From Bacillota bacterium (GTDB lineage Bacteria; Bacillota; Clostridia; Lachnospirales; Lachnospiraceae): DNA of 6,928 nt. The notes beneath the pieces are model-generated. The model had not been told where the DNA came from. It worked only from the letters and a program-made list of their open reading frames with translations, and ran no database searches. The stretch covers positions 1 through 6,928 of the forward strand of contig JAEWEO010000149.1 in NCBI GenBank assembly GCA_023389295.1, read 5' to 3'. How positions within the stretch are numbered: position 1 is the first letter of the stretch; the number at the start of each line of letters is the position of its first letter. Positions 6,387-6,928 of this stretch are shown here, piece by piece. Position numbers and translations under genes: made by a program.

Positions 6387-6415
6387 AAAAAAAAGCAGAG
6401 ATTATTATCTCTGCT
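6387..6415 (-). terminator. Strong rho-independent terminator overlapping the end of the BlaI-family gene
   Basis: On the minus strand AGCAGAGAT (6407-6415) pairs perfectly with ATCTCTGCT (6394-6402) around a 4-base loop and runs directly into eight T residues (6387-6394). The first arm is made of the last codons and stop of the BlaI-family gene, so coding sequence doubles as terminator stem. It isolates the chemotaxis gene from transcription coming from the repressor. Confidence 0.92.
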
Positions 6416-6776
6416 CACCAACAATTCGTTGTAATTCCAAAACTTCTGCTTTAGATAGGTTTTGATTTTTTAAGTACTCCACCAAAAAGGTATTTAATGA
6501 TCCGTTATATAATTTATTTAATAAAGCCTTTGTTTCAATCGCTTGTACGGTCCTCTTTGAAATAGTTGCACGACACATAAATCCCGGGTCCTCACGTTTG
6601 ACTGCGCCTTTTTCAATTAATCTTTTAATAACAGTGTATGTGGTATTCTTTTCCCATCCGATATATTCCTTAATGATCTTTGAAATATCTTTTGCAGCCA
6701 GCGCTTTGTTAGACCACAATAATTCCATAATATTAAGTTCTCCCTCATGAAGACGTATATCTGGTAATGATGACAT
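6405..6776 (-). CDS. BlaI/MecI-family winged-helix transcriptional repressor
   Basis: A 123-residue DNA-binding repressor, full length for the BlaI/MecI/CopY family. Residues 8-70 form the winged helix: LHEGELNIMELLW (9-21), then AAKDISKII and NTTYTVIKRLIEKGAVKRE (44-62) with the recognition helix. The C-terminal dimerisation helices (LLNKLYNGSLNTFLVEYL, then LSKAEVLELQRIV) align with MecI without gaps from memory. It lacks the CxC...CxC copper motif of CopY (only Cys68 is present). At the position of the Asn-Phe bond cut in BlaI/MecI on induction it has Glu100-Tyr101. No blaR1/mecR1-type M56 peptidase gene follows; a terminator overlaps the stop codon. So it may be relieved in another way or by an unlinked partner. 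AAAGGAG (6786-6792) 9 nt before ATG 6776 fixes the start. Its target is probably itself and/or a gene beyond the right edge, given the TACAnnTGTA site at 6914-6923. Confidence 0.93.
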   Translation of the reverse strand: MSSLPDIRLHEGELNIMELLWSNKALAAKDISKIIKEYIGWEKNTTYTVIKRLIEKGAVKREDPGFMCRATISKRTVQAIETKALLNKLYNGSLNTFLVEYLKNQNLSKAEVLELQRIVGEQR

Positions 6777-6800
6777 TTCCCCGCACTCCTTTAATATAAA

Positions 6801-6819
6801 TATTCTACACCCCTAGAAT
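6801..6819. promoter_or_regulatory. Possible BlaI-type half-operator upstream of the repressor gene
   Basis: ATTCTA and TAGAAT (6802-6807 and 6814-6819) are 6-bp inverted arms around CACCCC. The left side, TTCTACAC (6803-6810), is an exact 8-mer shared, inverted, with the operator-like palindrome at 6914-6923 (GTGTAGAA at 6919-6926). It lies 26 nt before the start codon, a good place for autorepression. The full TGTA half is missing, so binding is speculative. Confidence 0.35.
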
Positions 6820-6879
6820 TAATTACCTGAAAGAAAAATCATTCAGAATCAAAGTTTAAATCTGTATCAGTAATTAAGT

Positions 6880-6885
6880 ATTATA
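6880..6885 (-). promoter_or_regulatory. Candidate -10 element of the BlaI-family gene
   Basis: A perfect TATAAT lies on the minus strand about 105 bp before ATG 6776. The hexamer 17 bp further upstream (CCGATT, 6903-6908) is a poor -35, so this promoter is tentative. The TACAnnTGTA palindrome sits just upstream of it. Confidence 0.3.
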
Positions 6886-6913
6886 TCTATAATTCCTAGT
6901 AAAATCGGAGTCT

Positions 6914-6923
6914 TACACGTGTA
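6914..6923. promoter_or_regulatory. TACACGTGTA palindrome, BlaI/CopY-type operator
   Basis: This perfect 10-bp palindrome fits TACAnnTGTA, the core recognised by BlaI/MecI and CopY repressors. The flanking GAA/TTC resembles the outer part of bla/mec operators on one side. It lies 138 bp upstream of a BlaI-family gene, which makes chance less likely. It may control the repressor gene or a divergent or upstream gene beyond the window. Confidence 0.6.
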
Positions 6924-6928
6924 GAACG

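Noticed and set aside
6178..6404. Sigma-D promoter or c-di-GMP riboswitch before the chemotaxis gene
   Set aside because: TCCGATCT on the minus strand resembles a sigma-D -10 but no TAAA lies 15 bp upstream. The leader is too short and lacks riboswitch-like stems.
1..6928. CRISPR array, tRNA or rRNA genes
   Set aside because: No regularly spaced repeats and no tRNA-like cloverleaf or rRNA sequence were seen on reading the intergenic regions.

Overview
The window is AT-rich DNA with compact genes, strong AAGGAG/AAAGGA-type ribosome binding sites and stem-loop terminators. Together with an oxygen-sensitive class III ribonucleotide reductase, this points to an anaerobic low-GC Firmicute. A Clostridia/Lachnospiraceae-type host is my best inference from protein style, not a proven assignment. 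Five protein-coding genes can be supported: four on the minus strand and one on the plus strand.

Layout from left to right. (1) Positions 1-1665, minus: the N-terminal 555 residues of anaerobic ribonucleoside-triphosphate reductase NrdD, whose C-terminal glycyl-radical end runs off the window. Its upstream region holds two NrdR-box-like 16-mers exactly 15 bp apart, plus candidate promoters. (2) Two hairpins (1829-1867 and 1887-1911) separate nrdD from the next gene. (3) 1939-2919, minus: a YajO-like aldo/keto reductase. About 160 bp upstream is a promoter with a 19-bp spacer filled by a dyad, which is the MerR-family activator architecture. (4) 2920-3381: a gene-free stretch with that promoter, an 11-bp inverted repeat and a candidate plus-strand promoter. 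(5) 3382-3870, plus: a small unrecognised exported protein with a lipoprotein-like signal peptide. (6) A long hairpin (3911-3972) between convergent genes. (7) 4081-6177, minus: a complete transmembrane methyl-accepting chemotaxis protein. (8) 6405-6776, minus: a BlaI/MecI-family winged-helix repressor whose last codons form one arm of a strong terminator. Upstream of it, at the window edge, is a perfect TACAnnTGTA palindrome.

The genes do not form one operon. Terminators or promoters separate each pair, so this looks like a run of independently controlled genes: deoxynucleotide synthesis under NrdR, an aldehyde/sugar-phosphate type oxidoreductase under a MerR-type activator, a surface protein, an environmental sensor, and an orphan BlaI-type regulator. 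The most informative content is the regulatory DNA. I found no convincing new multi-gene system, CRISPR array, tRNA or rRNA, and no intact mobile element.
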